Assembly: GCA_013365365.1 (NCBI GenBank)
Contig: JABVXU010000013.1
Location: 124,001 to 188,000 of the forward strand
Origin: Cruorifilaria tuberocauda
Taxonomy: Eukaryota; Nematoda; Chromadorea; Rhabditida; Onchocercidae
Length of the DNA: 64,000 nt
Direction of reading: 5' to 3'
The translations under genes were made by a program, and so were the position numbers. The notes below the pieces were generated by a model. That model was not told the DNA's origin, searched no databases, and was given only the letters and a program-made list of their open reading frames with translations. Shown here one piece after another: positions 1 to 12,900 of this stretch. The stretch's first letter is position 1, and each line of letters starts with the position of its first letter.

Positions 1-326
1 AAAATCTTTTGTCAATTTTGACAGTGTTTTATTAATTGAATCGCATTATTCCTTTAATTACGACGATATTGTTTGATTATTTATTGGAAATCATCAAGAA
101 ATTATTGGTGAATAAAGCAGTAGTAAATTATCACTTAACGATAAGTGAGAAGATATGACCTGAGTGTTACCGGAGGAGAAATCTTGATAATAGTTCTGTT
201 AATATCTCGGGATGAGATACGAAAATCTAAAAAATGTCTAATTTCATTCTATGCAATATTCCACGACAAAGTGAAATGAAATAAAATTTGCTTGAAAATA
301 AAATTTTAAATGAAAACTGACTTCAG
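1..326. other. Intron or upstream non-coding sequence
   Basis: A+T-rich sequence with no credible open frame. It ends in an acceptor-like CTTCAG directly before the first kinase exon, so it is probably the 3' part of an intron of the PKA-like gene that starts left of the window. Confidence 0.5.
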
Positions 327-1103
327 CCACCAATCATCCCGAAATTGCAATCCACTGGTGATACTAGCAATTTTGATGATTATGATGAAGAAAGTGATGG
401 AGATCAAACGGTGAAAATTATTCAGCATTTATTTGTTTATTAAATTTCAAAAATATATTAGTGACTTTTTATGATCTTAAATTAACCTATGGTTTTGATG
501 TTACTGTCTTCGGCATTTTCTTTTACCTTTTAAAAGAAAACCATTCTTGATATCTTTTAAATCGTTCAGTATTAGATTTTCTATTGAATACTTTATCTTC
601 TCAAATTATGAAAACAAAAAAATTTTGTTTAATCAGGGTTATATATTGCAAGAAATTAAAAATTACCTAACATCCATTTCTAACTACAATGTTTCCAAGT
701 AAACAAAGAATAGTTCTTATCATAATTTCTAAGTAGTTCAAATCTTATTCATAAAGTAAGCCTCAATTAAATCCTCAGTTAAATAGACGATTATAAGGTG
801 AAGCTCGAGAAAAAAAAATTTTTTCTTCAAATGTAAGAAAACTTATTACAAAAAATATCAAGCATAAAGATTTATATTAATATGTATTTAAATATATATT
901 TAAACAATATTAGTGAATTTTCAAATACACTTATCGTAAGCATTCCTGAAGAATAAACTTCAATGAAACGAAAAAACTAATACAATAAATAATTTCATTT
1001 TTATATAAATATATCGCAAGTGAAAGATTTCATATTCTTTCTTTAAGATTTTAATTTTCAGGCACCAACTGAAGAAGAAACTAATCTCTTTCATGATTGG
1101 TGA
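327..1103 (+). CDS. PKA-type (PRKX/Pka-C3-like) protein kinase catalytic subunit, C-terminal end (partial)
   Basis: Two phase-0 exons, 327-410 and 1062-1103, encode the last 41 residues of an AGC kinase. The first begins PPIIPKLQSTGDTSNFDDYD. The P-x-IPK...GDTSNFDDY pattern is the C-terminal tail of cAMP-dependent protein kinase catalytic subunits, which wraps round the kinase lobes and supplies part of the ATP pocket. The second exon ends in LFHDW. PKA-alpha ends in FxEF, while PRKX and Drosophila Pka-C3 have a longer acidic tail ending in an aromatic F-x-x-F-like motif, so I favour the PRKX/Pka-C3 branch. The kinase domain itself lies left of the window. A poly(A) signal AATAAA is at 1205-1210. 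The role in Ser/Thr phosphorylation downstream of cAMP is inferred from the family. Confidence 0.72.
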
Positions 1104-2254
1104 AAAAATCCAATGAACTGGAAGACTTTAAATTATACAGAAAATTATTTATATTAAATTCTGTATCAATTTTTGAGTATTGCTAATTAAAATGTGTGTT
1201 AATGAATAAATGCAAGTAAAGAAATTCAATAGCTTTTCATTTTCGACACTTAATATTAATAAAGAATATACTTCTGTAAAAGTTTATTTTATTGCAAATA
1301 TTTAATCGTTCATTCATCATAGGCCATAAAAACCCGCAATAAAACAAAAGCATTTGATTTATTTCGTTTCTTCTTTGTTTGAAACAAATTTAAATTAAAG
1401 CTATAAATTCAAGCTAAAGATTCATCATACAAATTTTAATGCAACAACCACATTTTCGCTTATTAATGAAAAATAAAAATAGCTAATTTTTTAGTAATTA
1501 ATGATTTGGAAATTTACATGTATAATTTTTGAACACTTTTTGGGAGAATTTTATTTCAGGAAAAATCTTCTTCAATCTTCGTTAGATGTAATTGCCTTTT
1601 AAGGAAGATTGTGGAATAAAAAATTGTAATGTGTATTGTAATGTAAATTTGTAATGTAAAAATTGTAATGTAATTTGATTCACTTTTTTTAAACTATAAT
1701 TAATCCATATGTATTAAAATTATTGTAACTTTCCGTTATTTAAGTTTAATCGATTTGGATTTAAACAGAGTACTTCCTTTTTAACTCTTTTTCTTGAATA
1801 TTTTATATGACGTATTCCATCCGTTATACTTATAATAATTTGAAGAAATAATTACTGGTTATGTTGAAATTCAAAAGTTTTAATGTGAATTTCTTACATT
1901 TTATTTTTCTTTACTTTTAACAACGATTTTCTGAAAATTACTTAACTGAAATGCTCTAAATAAAGCCAAGCGAAAAAAAATGTTCAACGGATGGAACGGA
2001 AACATTTAACACATTTGCAAAAATATTTCATAGAACATTGGGATTTTCTTAAATTTTTGATTTATTTCCCTTTTTACGGTGCGTTTTTCCATTGTTTTGA
2101 AAATTTTTGCATAAAATATTTGCATCATATTTTAGTATAATAATTAATTATTTTGTGATTATAACCATTTAATACTGTACAATTGGTAGTATTAGGTTTG
2201 TAAGTAAGAAGTGTGCAGTAGAAGTCTCAGCTTTCCGCGGAAGCCATTGCGGAA
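1104..2254. other. Intergenic region between kinase and RING/PHD genes
   Basis: Contains the 3' UTR of the kinase gene with AATAAA at 1205-1210 and a second copy near 1258. Short direct repeats built on TGTAATGTAA lie around 1626-1672. The promoter and leader of the next gene are at the right end; CAG acceptor-like sites near 2217 and 2230 could take a spliced leader. No open frame of note. Confidence 0.6.
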
Positions 2255-4161
2255 ATGTTTGATCATATTGACGGGATTCGAAATATAGAATCAAACTGTA
2301 CCGTCTGCTTGGATCGATTAAAATATCCGCTCGGAAAGCCTGATAACTGCGAGCATAAATTTTGCTTTAACTGTATTAGTAACTGGTTGAAAAAACGATC
2401 ACAATGTCCACTTTGTGGTTGTGCGCCGAAATATCTCATCAAAATTGATGAAACTAATAAAGAAGCAAAAGTTCCAGTGAAAAAACGAACAGCAACGCAA
2501 TTTGAAAATGAGGTTATCCTTTTAATTAACATTATCAGTGGTATGATATCACTGTTATCAGTAAAAAATATTTCGTTATATCCGTTGCACATTACTGCCT
2601 TCTTCCTATTGCTATACAAATATATTATTATCACTATTATTATTATTACCATTATTATTTATCATTATTATTATTATTATTAATTATTATTATTAATTTA
2701 TTATTATTGTTGTTGGAGCAATATATATTAGTTGCTCAATTTATTAAATATTTTAATATGTCCTAACAAGTTTCTGACTACGAATTTAATAAATAAAACA
2801 GTTGAATGAAGCAAAATTTAAATGAATTAAGAGAGGAAAAGTAAAAGTTCATAATACAACGTTATTAATAACAAATAGAAATCCATTAAGTTGAACTTTT
2901 TGGATTTGAAAGCTTCAGTTCAAAGAATTCTAATCCATCCTTTTAAATTATTGTGATAATTTTCCTTATCAAAATTCCAAAAAAAGAAGTTTTAAATATT
3001 TCACTATTAAAATGAGAAGAAATCTTTAAATATTTCAAACTATTCTATTTTTTACAGGTTTACTCAAAATCTCGTAAATTTTTTAAGCTTCTTGCCCGAG
3101 AACAACTGGAGGAAGGTTATAACGGATCCTTAGAAGAAGATATCACTATTCAATATGCAACCTGCCGGTCATGTAGACGTTCAGATAACGAACATCTCCT
3201 GCTACTTTGCGATGGAAACGTTGGTCGGAATGCTGATGGTTCCATGATTCGCTGCAATGTTGCCTATCACAGCTACTGTTTACCGGAAAAACTGGAAGAA
3301 ATACCGAAAAATGACTGGTTTTGTCCGTTCTGTGTGAACAAACCCGAAAATGCACAGCATTTCTCGGAACAGACAAATTCAAATGTTTTGCCCTCAGAAG
3401 CTGCCACCAGCAATTCATCACTGCTAAAGAATGAGATGGATAATCGTCTGAATATGATATGCTATTCAAATCAAAGTTCGAAACAGGATGGATTGAAAAC
3501 GGAAACTACTAAATGCAGCAGCATTACAGAATCCGAATCATCAGCTATTCATGGCAATGTGGAGAGTGAATCTATCGAAAGTAACTATAGTGATGGAAAT
3601 AGTGAATCGTATTCAGGAAGTGATACAAGTGCTGATAATTATGATGACAGTGAATCTGAAGACACGGATCATAGGGTTAGCAGTGAAATAATTATGGACG
3701 ATTCTGAAGCAGAGAACACTAATGGTAAGTTAATTATGTTGAACAATTAATAAATTTCTTATTTTAAGTTTTTCGGATATTATTCTTTAAGGTATCCGGA
3801 ATGATATGGAATGCAGATGTACAGTAAAGAATCTACATTCCCTCACCACATAGGAGATGGAGTGGTACTTGAATGAAGTTAGTTAAGAACAATAATACCA
3901 GTTTTTATTTCTACACACTCATATACAGGATCAAGTTTCGATGATGACAAGTTAGAATATGAAGAATCGGACGAAACTGACTCTAAGCATAAGCCCAATC
4001 GACCGATCTTCCTTCGTAAACAAAGAATGATGAAGTATAATCGAGGGAAAGCTGCACATGCCACGGACAAAGTTACAGGATTTATGACAATGGTGAAAAC
4101 GAAATCTGGAAAAACTGTAAAATATAAGGGATTCAGTATGATACGCCGTCATTCTACTTGA
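2255..4161 (+). CDS. RING + PHD finger nuclear protein, PHRF1-like
   Basis: Three exons, 2255-2512, 3058-3724 and 3929-4161, give 385 residues. A C3HC4 RING finger spans residues 15-54 (C15, C18, C32, H34, C37, C40, C51, C54); this is the zinc fold of ubiquitin E3 ligases. A C4HC3 PHD finger spans about 122-178 (C122, C125, C137, C152, H157, C160, C175, C178), a fold that normally reads histone H3 tails. The order RING then PHD matches PHRF1 of animals and fungal relatives. Residues about 230-300 are a Ser/Asp/Glu-rich acidic stretch, and the end is basic. It is much shorter than human PHRF1 and lacks the long RS-rich and SRI parts that bind RNA polymerase II. Between the third and fourth PHD zinc ligands there are 14 residues instead of the usual two. 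Poly(A) signals are at 4281 and 4292. The family call is firm; orthology is tentative. Confidence 0.82.
2622..2709. repeat. ATT trinucleotide microsatellite
   Basis: Imperfect tandem ATT/TTA units with occasional ACC or ATC interruptions, inside intron 1 of the RING/PHD gene about 110 bp after the donor. Confidence 0.9.
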
Positions 4162-5110
4162 CAGATTGCTTCTATCTGATGTCAGAGAATAATAACTTCA
4201 ATAAATTAAACCGATTCCCAAATTTCTGATATAATTTCAAGATATTCTGATGATGTAACTGATGAATTAATATATTAAAAAATAAATCCAAAATAAATTT
4301 AATTTTATCATGGATCAGAGTTACAATATTAGCATCGTGAATTGTTCCGGAAAGGTAAATATAGAGTTTATAAAATTTTCAGGCGTAATTTGCATAAAAA
4401 TATATTACTACTGATAGTAACCTAAAGCATTCGAAAATAAACATTGAATCATCAGAATTTATTTTTGAAAATTTAAATATCAAGATTAATAAAGGGAAGC
4501 GGTTTCTATAAGCCAGGACATTCACATCAGTTTACAGCTGCGGGACGCGTCCGAAGCACGTTTCTCTGTCCTTTGTTTTAATTATTCAGCTTACTTCCAT
4601 GAGACGTTCATGAGGCATAATGGACCGCATCAAGTGTTAGGATCAGCAATTTAATATGATGCGGTTGTGCTGTGTCACGTTCACGTGCTATTGACCTCTC
4701 ATTATCAATGCTGGTGTTTTTATTGTCTGGTAGTATGTAAAAAGTTTTATGTATTGGTGTTGAAGTGGAATGATTTAATGAGCAATGACTGACTTATACC
4801 TGAATGTCATAAATAGAATCCGACGAACAACTATTATTAAAATATCATGCATATTTTAATCGGTGATCCGGAAATATCTAAATAATGGTTAATATTAGTT
4901 CTAGCCGGAAACGACTTAAATGGGTAAATTATAAGTTGTGCCATGTACAACCGATTTTCTAGTAAATTTGCTAGTAAGTGGACGCTTCTTTCAATATACG
5001 TATAAAATGCGCCAATATTTTAATCATTTCTTCTCTCTTGGATCAGATAATTTCAACGAAACTCGTTTTAGAATAATTCGAGATTATTTATACAATTCAG
5101 TGGGTGAACG
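4162..5110. other. Intergenic region between RING/PHD gene and UTP6
   Basis: Holds the 3' UTR with AATAAA at 4281-4286 and 4292-4297. A somewhat less A+T-rich block at about 4510-4700 may be the UTP6 promoter region. The gap after the poly(A) site is about 0.8 kb, wide for a C. elegans-type operon though not excluding one. No open frame of note. Confidence 0.55.
5087..5100 (+). promoter_or_regulatory. Probable spliced-leader trans-splice acceptor for UTP6
   Basis: A TTTATACAATTCAG acceptor-like site lies 10 bases before the UTP6 start codon, with no upstream exon in view. That arrangement is typical of nematode spliced-leader addition. The leader type cannot be told from the sequence. Confidence 0.5.
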
Positions 5111-8100
5111 ATGAGTGAATTTGTAGAAGAAGATATCGAAGGTTTGCTTCCTGTTTTTGAGGTCTTGAAAGGTATTCAGTTGTTGTCACCCTCTGAAATC
5201 GATGCATTCGTCAAGCGCTGTCAATTTTTTGAGTATCGTCTTCAGAAGCCTGTGAGGACTTTTTCTTAATTCCAGCTAATCATCCTGCTTAACAGGAAAT
5301 TCTGAGTAAAAAATAATGAAATATTTCTAAGCACATAAACTGAAGTTGTCTATAATCTAAAGGTCTATGGTAATATATCATAGGTTCTTTTATTGTGGCA
5401 ATATCATTTAATATTAGTATGAAAATAAAAGTACGCATACGTTTTGCAGCAAAAAGATTCACTATCATTCAAAGGATACACCGATTATTTGGAATCGATT
5501 TTGAAGCTTATTCGGATGCGACGAAAACGAATTAAATACAGGTTGAGAGAGGATGAAATTGAAGGCAAAATTAAGATCAAAATTGCCAACCTGCTTCGGC
5601 AGTATTGTGAATGGTCTCAGGTATTTGACTTTAGGTTTTTTTATTCGCTTTCATTCTTATATCCTGGAAATAATGTTGAATTAGACCTTATTTTGATGAA
5701 AAGTATTTTATGATATGTATTTTAATAATGTAGATAAAATGGTGGTTGATATTTGCTTCTGCGAAAAACATTAATTTTTCTTAATACTGGGTCTCTTTCA
5801 TTATCGGATTGCAGGGGCGATTAGAGGCTTGGCTCGATTTGGTCGAATTCTTGAAGAATGAAAAAATGTATATCCGATGTAGTAAGGCTTATTTCCGTGC
5901 ATTACAGGTAAATTTCTAGAAAAATTCTTTTCCGATATTGCAGAGTGTTGATTAGAAGAGAAACAGTGAGAATTTTCAATCCAGTAATGCTATGCTAAGT
6001 GCGAAGTCGAAAGACATTTTGGTGATGTGCTAGTAAAGCCTAGCATAAATTATCCTTCATGGACTGTTATGTTCCAGATCTTTCCGAGGGATTCTTCTCT
6101 GCGAATTCAGGCAGCCCGATATGAATATTCAGTCGAACATAGGATAGAATGTGCACGTTGTATAATGCAGGAAGGGATACGTTTGAATCCTACGGAAATC
6201 AGTTTGTGGACTAGTTTTGTGCATTTGGAATTGGATTATGTTAAATGGTTAGTATAATTACATTCCCACATAAATAAAGGTTGAATCTTGCTGTTATTTA
6301 TATGAGGATAATTAAAAGAATTCGAAGTCAGTCAGCAAGGGGATGGAAAGATTTAATAAAGTATCCGAATAACATTTTTTTTGATAACTCATTAGTACTT
6401 TTTCACATAATTAATTTTGTCGATTTGAATTCTGGTGGTTTGTATTTGTTCAACAGTATAGTATTTTCAGGTTGATTACTCGAAAGAGTATATTGACCGG
6501 GAAAGGGTACCATATACCATGTACCGAGGAAAAGGAGTTACAAATCGCAAAAGAGGCGCAAAAAAGCCTAGAAATGAAGGTAATGGTAAAGGAAAAAACC
6601 AAGCAGGATGCAATATTAGGTCTTCGAGTTGTTCAAGTAATCATTAATCAAGCTCTAGAATGCTGCGCAGAGAAAAGTGGTTGGTCTCTTCTGGATATAT
6701 TTTAAATGCAGAAATCATCAGATTTTGTGAAACATACGTTATTTTTATTTTAAATCACTAACTGCGGATGCTGATTTCCCTGAAACGTGATCTAATTGCT
6801 GAATTAGTATTCCACCTTTGATTTATATTACATAAAAGATTTGTTAAAGAGAGTTTTTGATAGCCATATATATAGCATAAGTGAGAAATATTGTTTTTCT
6901 ATCTATTTATCATTTAACCATATGACCATTAGTGTTTTGTTTTATCGTTAACTTATGATCACATATGTTGGCTAGACCTGATTGTTAATTTTAGCACTGC
7001 TGCTTAATTTTTGGAGAACTACCAGAAGATATGGTTTGGTGGCCAATCATCTGGCAGAAAAATTGTATGATATGTTATGGTCTCCGAAGTATAAAAGTGA
7101 GGAAAGTTGGATTGCAAAATCAGAAACAATAAGACACGTAAGTTGCTTTGGAAGTTCATCATTGGATTTTTATTGATAAAGGAAATGATAGTTTGAGGTG
7201 CTGAGTTTTAACTTGCATAAAAAACAAGTTCTTAATCAAGTTCAAATGTTAACTTTATTCTGTAACTAATGTGTTTAGTGTTTGAAATGAGCCTTAGTTA
7301 TATAGTAGTATGTTATTTGCTCAACAGGTAGTGCTGTTTTATAGTAATAATATACATATTTCATTTTTGAGTTAACAAAGCTTTTTTTCCAGGATCAGTA
7401 CTCTCTCTACAATTTGTTCGACAGAGCTTGTGAGGATATACCAACTGAAAAAATGCATCGGCATTATTTGACTCTTTGTCAAAGACATTTCTTATACTAT
7501 CGTTAGTTAAATTTGATCTGAATTTGGTTTACTAATTCCTTTGTTTGAGGCATAAGCAGTCCTGCATTTTTTTCGATTTATTGCCATAATACAGAACATT
7601 AAATATCCCTTTTTAAAATAACCGATGTAAGAATATTCGTTATGGTTTAATGTATCTCTTCGAATTGATGTTTTGAATGTAATCATGCCATTTATTCAGA
7701 CAAAATTAATTCTCTTCAAACAGTAAAAATTGGCTATTTTTTTGCATCGTCACGGATACTTAACATGATCTAATAAGTTTTTTTTGTGTATATCAAAATT
7801 AATTGTGACATTGAATTCATGCTTTAAGGTGATCCAGATGCAAAGGAGAAATTTCGTGAACAACTTTTCTGGTTGATCAGTAGAGGATATGGGACAAATA
7901 TGGATATTAAAAAATTCAATCGACTAGCGGAAAATTTCGAAGAAAAAGAGAAAGTTTTAAATGAAGCAGTGAAAAATAATCCCGAAAATGCATTTTTGTG
8001 GATGATGTTACTACAGTGTAAAATAAAATTCAACCCAACAGATGTCGAAACGATACGTAATTTGTTCAATAAAGCAACACGAGAAGTACGCTTTTTTAAT

Positions 8101-9939
8101 TACTGCACTTTTTCCTTTTTTTATGGAAGCTAATTCAAAACGAATTTCAATATTTTCTGAAAAAATATTTCCGTTAGATAGTGTTAGGATTTCTCAAAAA
8201 AAATACTAACGTTGATCATAGTAAATCATCAATCTAATTGATGAATAAATTGATTAAACTGCTACAGCTTTTAAATTAGTTCAATAACAAAAAAATCAAG
8301 GACTATGTGGTTTCGAGCTATTGAACAGCATTAACAGTTTTAAGGTGTATGACGAAAGTCATGGTCTTGCCGACATGTACAAAGTAGCAATTGATTGGGC
8401 ACATCAGTACTCAGAAGATGATGTGGAAGATTTTTTTAGACGAGCTACTTTCCGTACACCGCCGGAGGTTGCATGTGAAATGCGCTGTATTCGTTTAAAG
8501 TACGGATTTTTCTTTTGCAATTCAGTTTCCTGGTAGACCAAGTAGTCGCTATCCTTTCTTTCCTAGAAATTGATATATAGACATTCGGCGATCTTTCATC
8601 TTTTCATTCAGTGTTAAAGATCAAAATAATCATTAAAAGGCTTACGGTATTAAAGGGATACATATTTTTTTGACAATTGGAATTTTTTTAATGTTTAACA
8701 GAAATCATTTTCAGTTATCTAGCTTCCGTTTACCCTAGCACACGTAATAAAGTGAGAGAAGAATATTTCTTATTTGCGAAATATCCACCAAACAGGTAGC
8801 TAAATTCCTATGTTTCGATAATCGTCGCTATGTATTAATTTTATTCTTTTTTCGATTCCTTTTCCGATAAGAATGAAACGTATTGTTTCCTCATTTATTT
8901 ATAATTCATTTCAAACTTAACTATTGTGAGTTTTTGAATGGAAGTATAACCAGTAGTTTGTAAGTTTTGAGGAAACAATTGGTTTCAATCTTGAGGAAGA
9001 AAAAAACAGTATTTTATTCTAATTTGTTTTGTTATGTGAGCAGTATTTTTATCCATTCTTGCTCCAGCAAAGTTCTTTACCAACCTTCTCATTTCAGTGT
9101 TGAAGTTCATCGAACATTCATCAACCATGAATTGAAATCAGAGCAGACATCAGTCGAGTTTGTCACACAGGCTTTTGAATTAATGATTGTGGAATTTGGG
9201 GAAAAAGTACACGAATGTTGGATTGATTATGCGAATTTTATGCTGAAATATAATCCGGTCACTTTGCAGACAATTCATAGGGTAAGCTAAACTTTAAGTG
9301 AGGTTGAAGTGATAGAAACATGATAAGTCGATTTTGCGTTGTGACAGTTTCAGTACCAAATAGTTGCAATTGCTTCGAGCGTCGTTGTTTAGATTGATTT
9401 TCTCGCACCTGTGAACATTTCTTGCTAACCATAAGTTAACACATCATATTTTCATTTAATTAACTTGTGAACGTGTGTCATAGTATCTTTAATTGCTTAA
9501 ATAGGAAATATGTGAGCTATTTGGACCCAGCTGTCAATACTGAAGAGAAGATGTATATAGTATATGTATATATACTGTATATAGTAAAAAATACCGTGAA
9601 GTTTAAAATGCGAAATGTGCAAAGGCAGAACTTGGCATACTTTTAGAAGAATTGTTGATCAACTGATGGATTGAACGATGATTAACCGGAAAAAATTTCT
9701 TCCCTTTTTTTCAGCGTGCTATGGCCACATTGGTGCCGGATGAAATCGAACCATTTTTGGTAGCCTACAATAATTTATTGCAAACTGCTGCTGGTAATTA
9801 TATCGAATCTGATTCTGATGCAGGAAAGGATGATGAAGATGTTAATTTTATTGAAGATGGCGATGAAGTTAGGTCCGAGGTTACAAGTGAAACTGTTGAG
9901 AATTTTCAACAAGAAAGTCCAATTAAAGGGCTTGATTGA
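5111..9939 (+). CDS. utp-6: UTP6, U3 snoRNP / small-subunit processome component (HAT repeats)
   Basis: Twelve phase-consistent exons: 5111-5251, 5450-5620, 5815-5907, 6078-6247, 6471-6679, 6995-7137, 7393-7501, 7829-8085, 8345-8499, 8715-8795, 9098-9281, 9715-9939. They give about 645 residues (human UTP6 is about 600). The N-terminus has the UTP6 pattern: a helical start (EDIEGLLPVFEVLKGIQLLS), then a Y-x-x-Y-E-like stretch and the basic R-M-R-R-K-R-I-K-Y motif at the exon 2 centre. The rest is paired helices of the half-a-TPR (HAT) type, with W..L..FL, ALW and R.A patterns. The tail is acidic. In other eukaryotes the protein sits in the UTP-B subcomplex of the nucleolar processome and is needed for 18S rRNA maturation. 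Exon 5 could also read on to a stop at 6703; I ended it at 6679 because that junction restores the family alignment. AATAAA is at 10386. Confidence 0.9.
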
Positions 9940-12900
9940 AAAATACTAGAATTTATGGCTATTTGAGTTTTATTGTTATGTTCAATTTCATCTATTGGGA
10001 TTGCAATATATTTATGGTTGGCCTTATTTAGGATTGTTATTTAGTTTTATTTATCCATTAGGCCTTGTAATCTTGAATAATTTATGCTTTGGAAATCATG
10101 TTGAGGAATTTTAACTCATATTCGTAGATCCTGACTCTACTTGGATATTATTTAATTATGAATTATGATTAGCAGTTCTTTTGCATTAAAGACAGCTGTT
10201 GAAGGATAGGGACGTGAATATAAAATATTTACTTGACTTTACATAGTCCACTTGAAAACGGCTAGAGATGAGATAAGAACAAAAGGGCAGAAACATCACT
10301 GCTGTGTTTTTGGATATTATTATGTTTTTTGTTTTATAACAACTTCAAATGTATAGTTGTACTAGTTGTTATTATCATATTGCAAAATAAATAATTGTTC
10401 GTTGTCGTTTATGGAATCCAAACTTTGATCTTACGTTTTGAATAAAACATGAACGACGAACTTTTCATTTTTAATCTTTTCATCAACAATATCTGCAATC
10501 ATTTGAAAAAAGGGAAATACGCTATAAACATGGCTGGTTTTTTCTGCAGGCAGGATGCTATGATTCCTATGATATCGCTAAAACTGTAATTATATCATAG
10601 TTACTGACAGGGAGATAAAGATTAAGCTTTAATAATTTAATAATTTGATATTTGAAGAATGGAAGATTCCCGTTGGTGTCTTGAGTTCAACCTTAGCTCT
10701 TTCCGTTCATAAATTTATTCTTTTCCTCTTCGTCATTTAAGCCCATAATGAAGGCAGTCTCAATTTGCCATTCACAGTACTGTTTATCGATTTATAACTT
10801 CCATTGCTGGGAAGTGATCAGTTGATAAGAAGGAAGTTAACAAGTAATTGTTGCAGTATGATTGATTGTCTCATGAAATATTTAAATGATGGATCAGCTG
10901 ATATGAACAAGTAATGGCTGCTGCTGAATTGAATTACTGCATAAGTTTTGTCATGAAAAATGAAGTTTAATGAAAATTAGAGGACTTAGTAAGGAGGGAA
11001 ATCCACTGAATGAGAATTTGAAATTTTAGATTATATTTCTTAAAATTTTTAGCTCCTGTATTCATTTTTTTTAAATCTTCAAATTTTGATTACTCAATTT
11101 TTAAATTATAATTAGTAACTTCTAAATTTCTTACACACTGGTGAAAGAAGTATATTTGCAGACTTACAACTTATAATTTATTTAGATTTTGACTCAAGTC
11201 TTTTTCTACCAGCAATGGTACTAACGGTTAATGGACATTATGATATGATTAATCATTCAAAGAGGAAATTAAAATATTTGAATTCTGAACATTCAGTTCT
11301 TAAATCGGAGGATAATCACTAAAACTGATTTGAAGAAACATTCTCGTTCAATATAAGCTGCACTTTTGTTAGGAAATTCACTATAATACCGTCGATAATT
11401 CTGATAAAAGTGGTACTTCAGACATTTTGATTTATTGTTGAAGAATCAAATTTTTGATTAGTATTTTATCATAAAATTATTTTCAAACATTTATAATTAA
11501 TTACCAACAATGAACGAACTGGAAAAGTGCCAACTGTCGGCTTAATTAAATTTGTAATAACAACAATTTGAGCAAAAGTTTTAACCCATTAATAACTGAT
11601 CAAAAATCTATGTTCATACTATTCTGAATTTTGAAACATCTGGAAATATTGGAACTTGCTAAAACAAGTTTTTGTTCTTTATTGTCCTATAAAAAAAAAT
11701 GAATAATCGTTAAAGTATTCTGCTTTCTTTTCAGTAATGAGGTTGAAAATTTTCCTTCCCATCCATTATCTTTAATAACCGTTTCATTATTTTTTCCTTT
11801 CCCTTTTATAGAATTTAACAAAAAAGTATAAGGACAGTAATAGATTAACCTTCGATAAACTTTTATTTGTCAAAACAACAGCAGTATTAGCAATAGAGAT
11901 GTCTTCATTCATGTGTGTGCATGTTTCTTGTGTGCAAAATTCTGCACTTAAGAAAACTTCCTTTTGTAATTGATTCGGCAAAAACTATATAATTCATTTC
12001 TCGAAGGAATAAGGTTGGCAATGCTTGAAAATAAAAGGAATTTCGAAATTAAAAATGAATGTTAGTTGCATAAAAACAATTTGATATGTGAGATTGGTTT
12101 TAGAAACTGGTATTTCACTGCTTCTACTGAAACAGTTCAGAAATGCCATTAAGCTTAATATTTAGTTTGCTGTGCACAAAAACTATTAAATCTCAATGAA
12201 GTAAGTCATGAATTCTTATGCTTCCTAACAAATAGAATTCAAAAAAATGAATTTGTCGTTTTTTTAACAAATTAAGTCTTTCAGTATTTTTAACTTCTCC
12301 ATTAATAGTAGATCTGATCTAAATCAATTTTTTGATCATCCAAAGTCGATAGTGTAAAAGTCAATTCTTTAGTAACTGAACTATTATCATGATCATTCCC
12401 AATAATTTTATCTTAATTATGATAATTCTCAATTATATTTCTAATTTTTTTAAAGTAACGTTAAAGTCGAATGCTAATGTTTCAAGTTACTATTAGTTTT
12501 TTTCCAATCTCCTGATATCTTTAAAATTCAAATACTAAGCTTATTCTTTGCTCAAAATGATTTATATACTTTATTGCATCTTTTATTAATAATTTTCAAA
12601 CCAGTTCTATTTTCTCGTGATCCTCTAAGCGATGGGTAGACAAGGGCAAAATTCCTGAATGAATGAATATCCATTATTGTAATAATCCGTAAAGTAATGA
12701 GAATCAGAAGCGCCTTGATCATAGAGAAGGTATGACTCCATAATCTTAACTTCTCTTTGGATTCCTGCTTATTTCAATCACTTCTGGATTTTTTAGATTC
12801 TTACAAAAGAGAAGCAGGAAAGGAGAAGATTGTTGCAAAAAAGATTGCCAAGTGGATATTGAAATGAAAAATTTTAAAAAGTAATCCCGCCATCTTCGAT

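Noticed and set aside
6680..6705. UTP6 exon 5 read-through to a stop
   Set aside because: Ending at 6705 would give a truncated protein, whereas the donor at 6680 joins in phase to a downstream exon that continues the UTP6 alignment.
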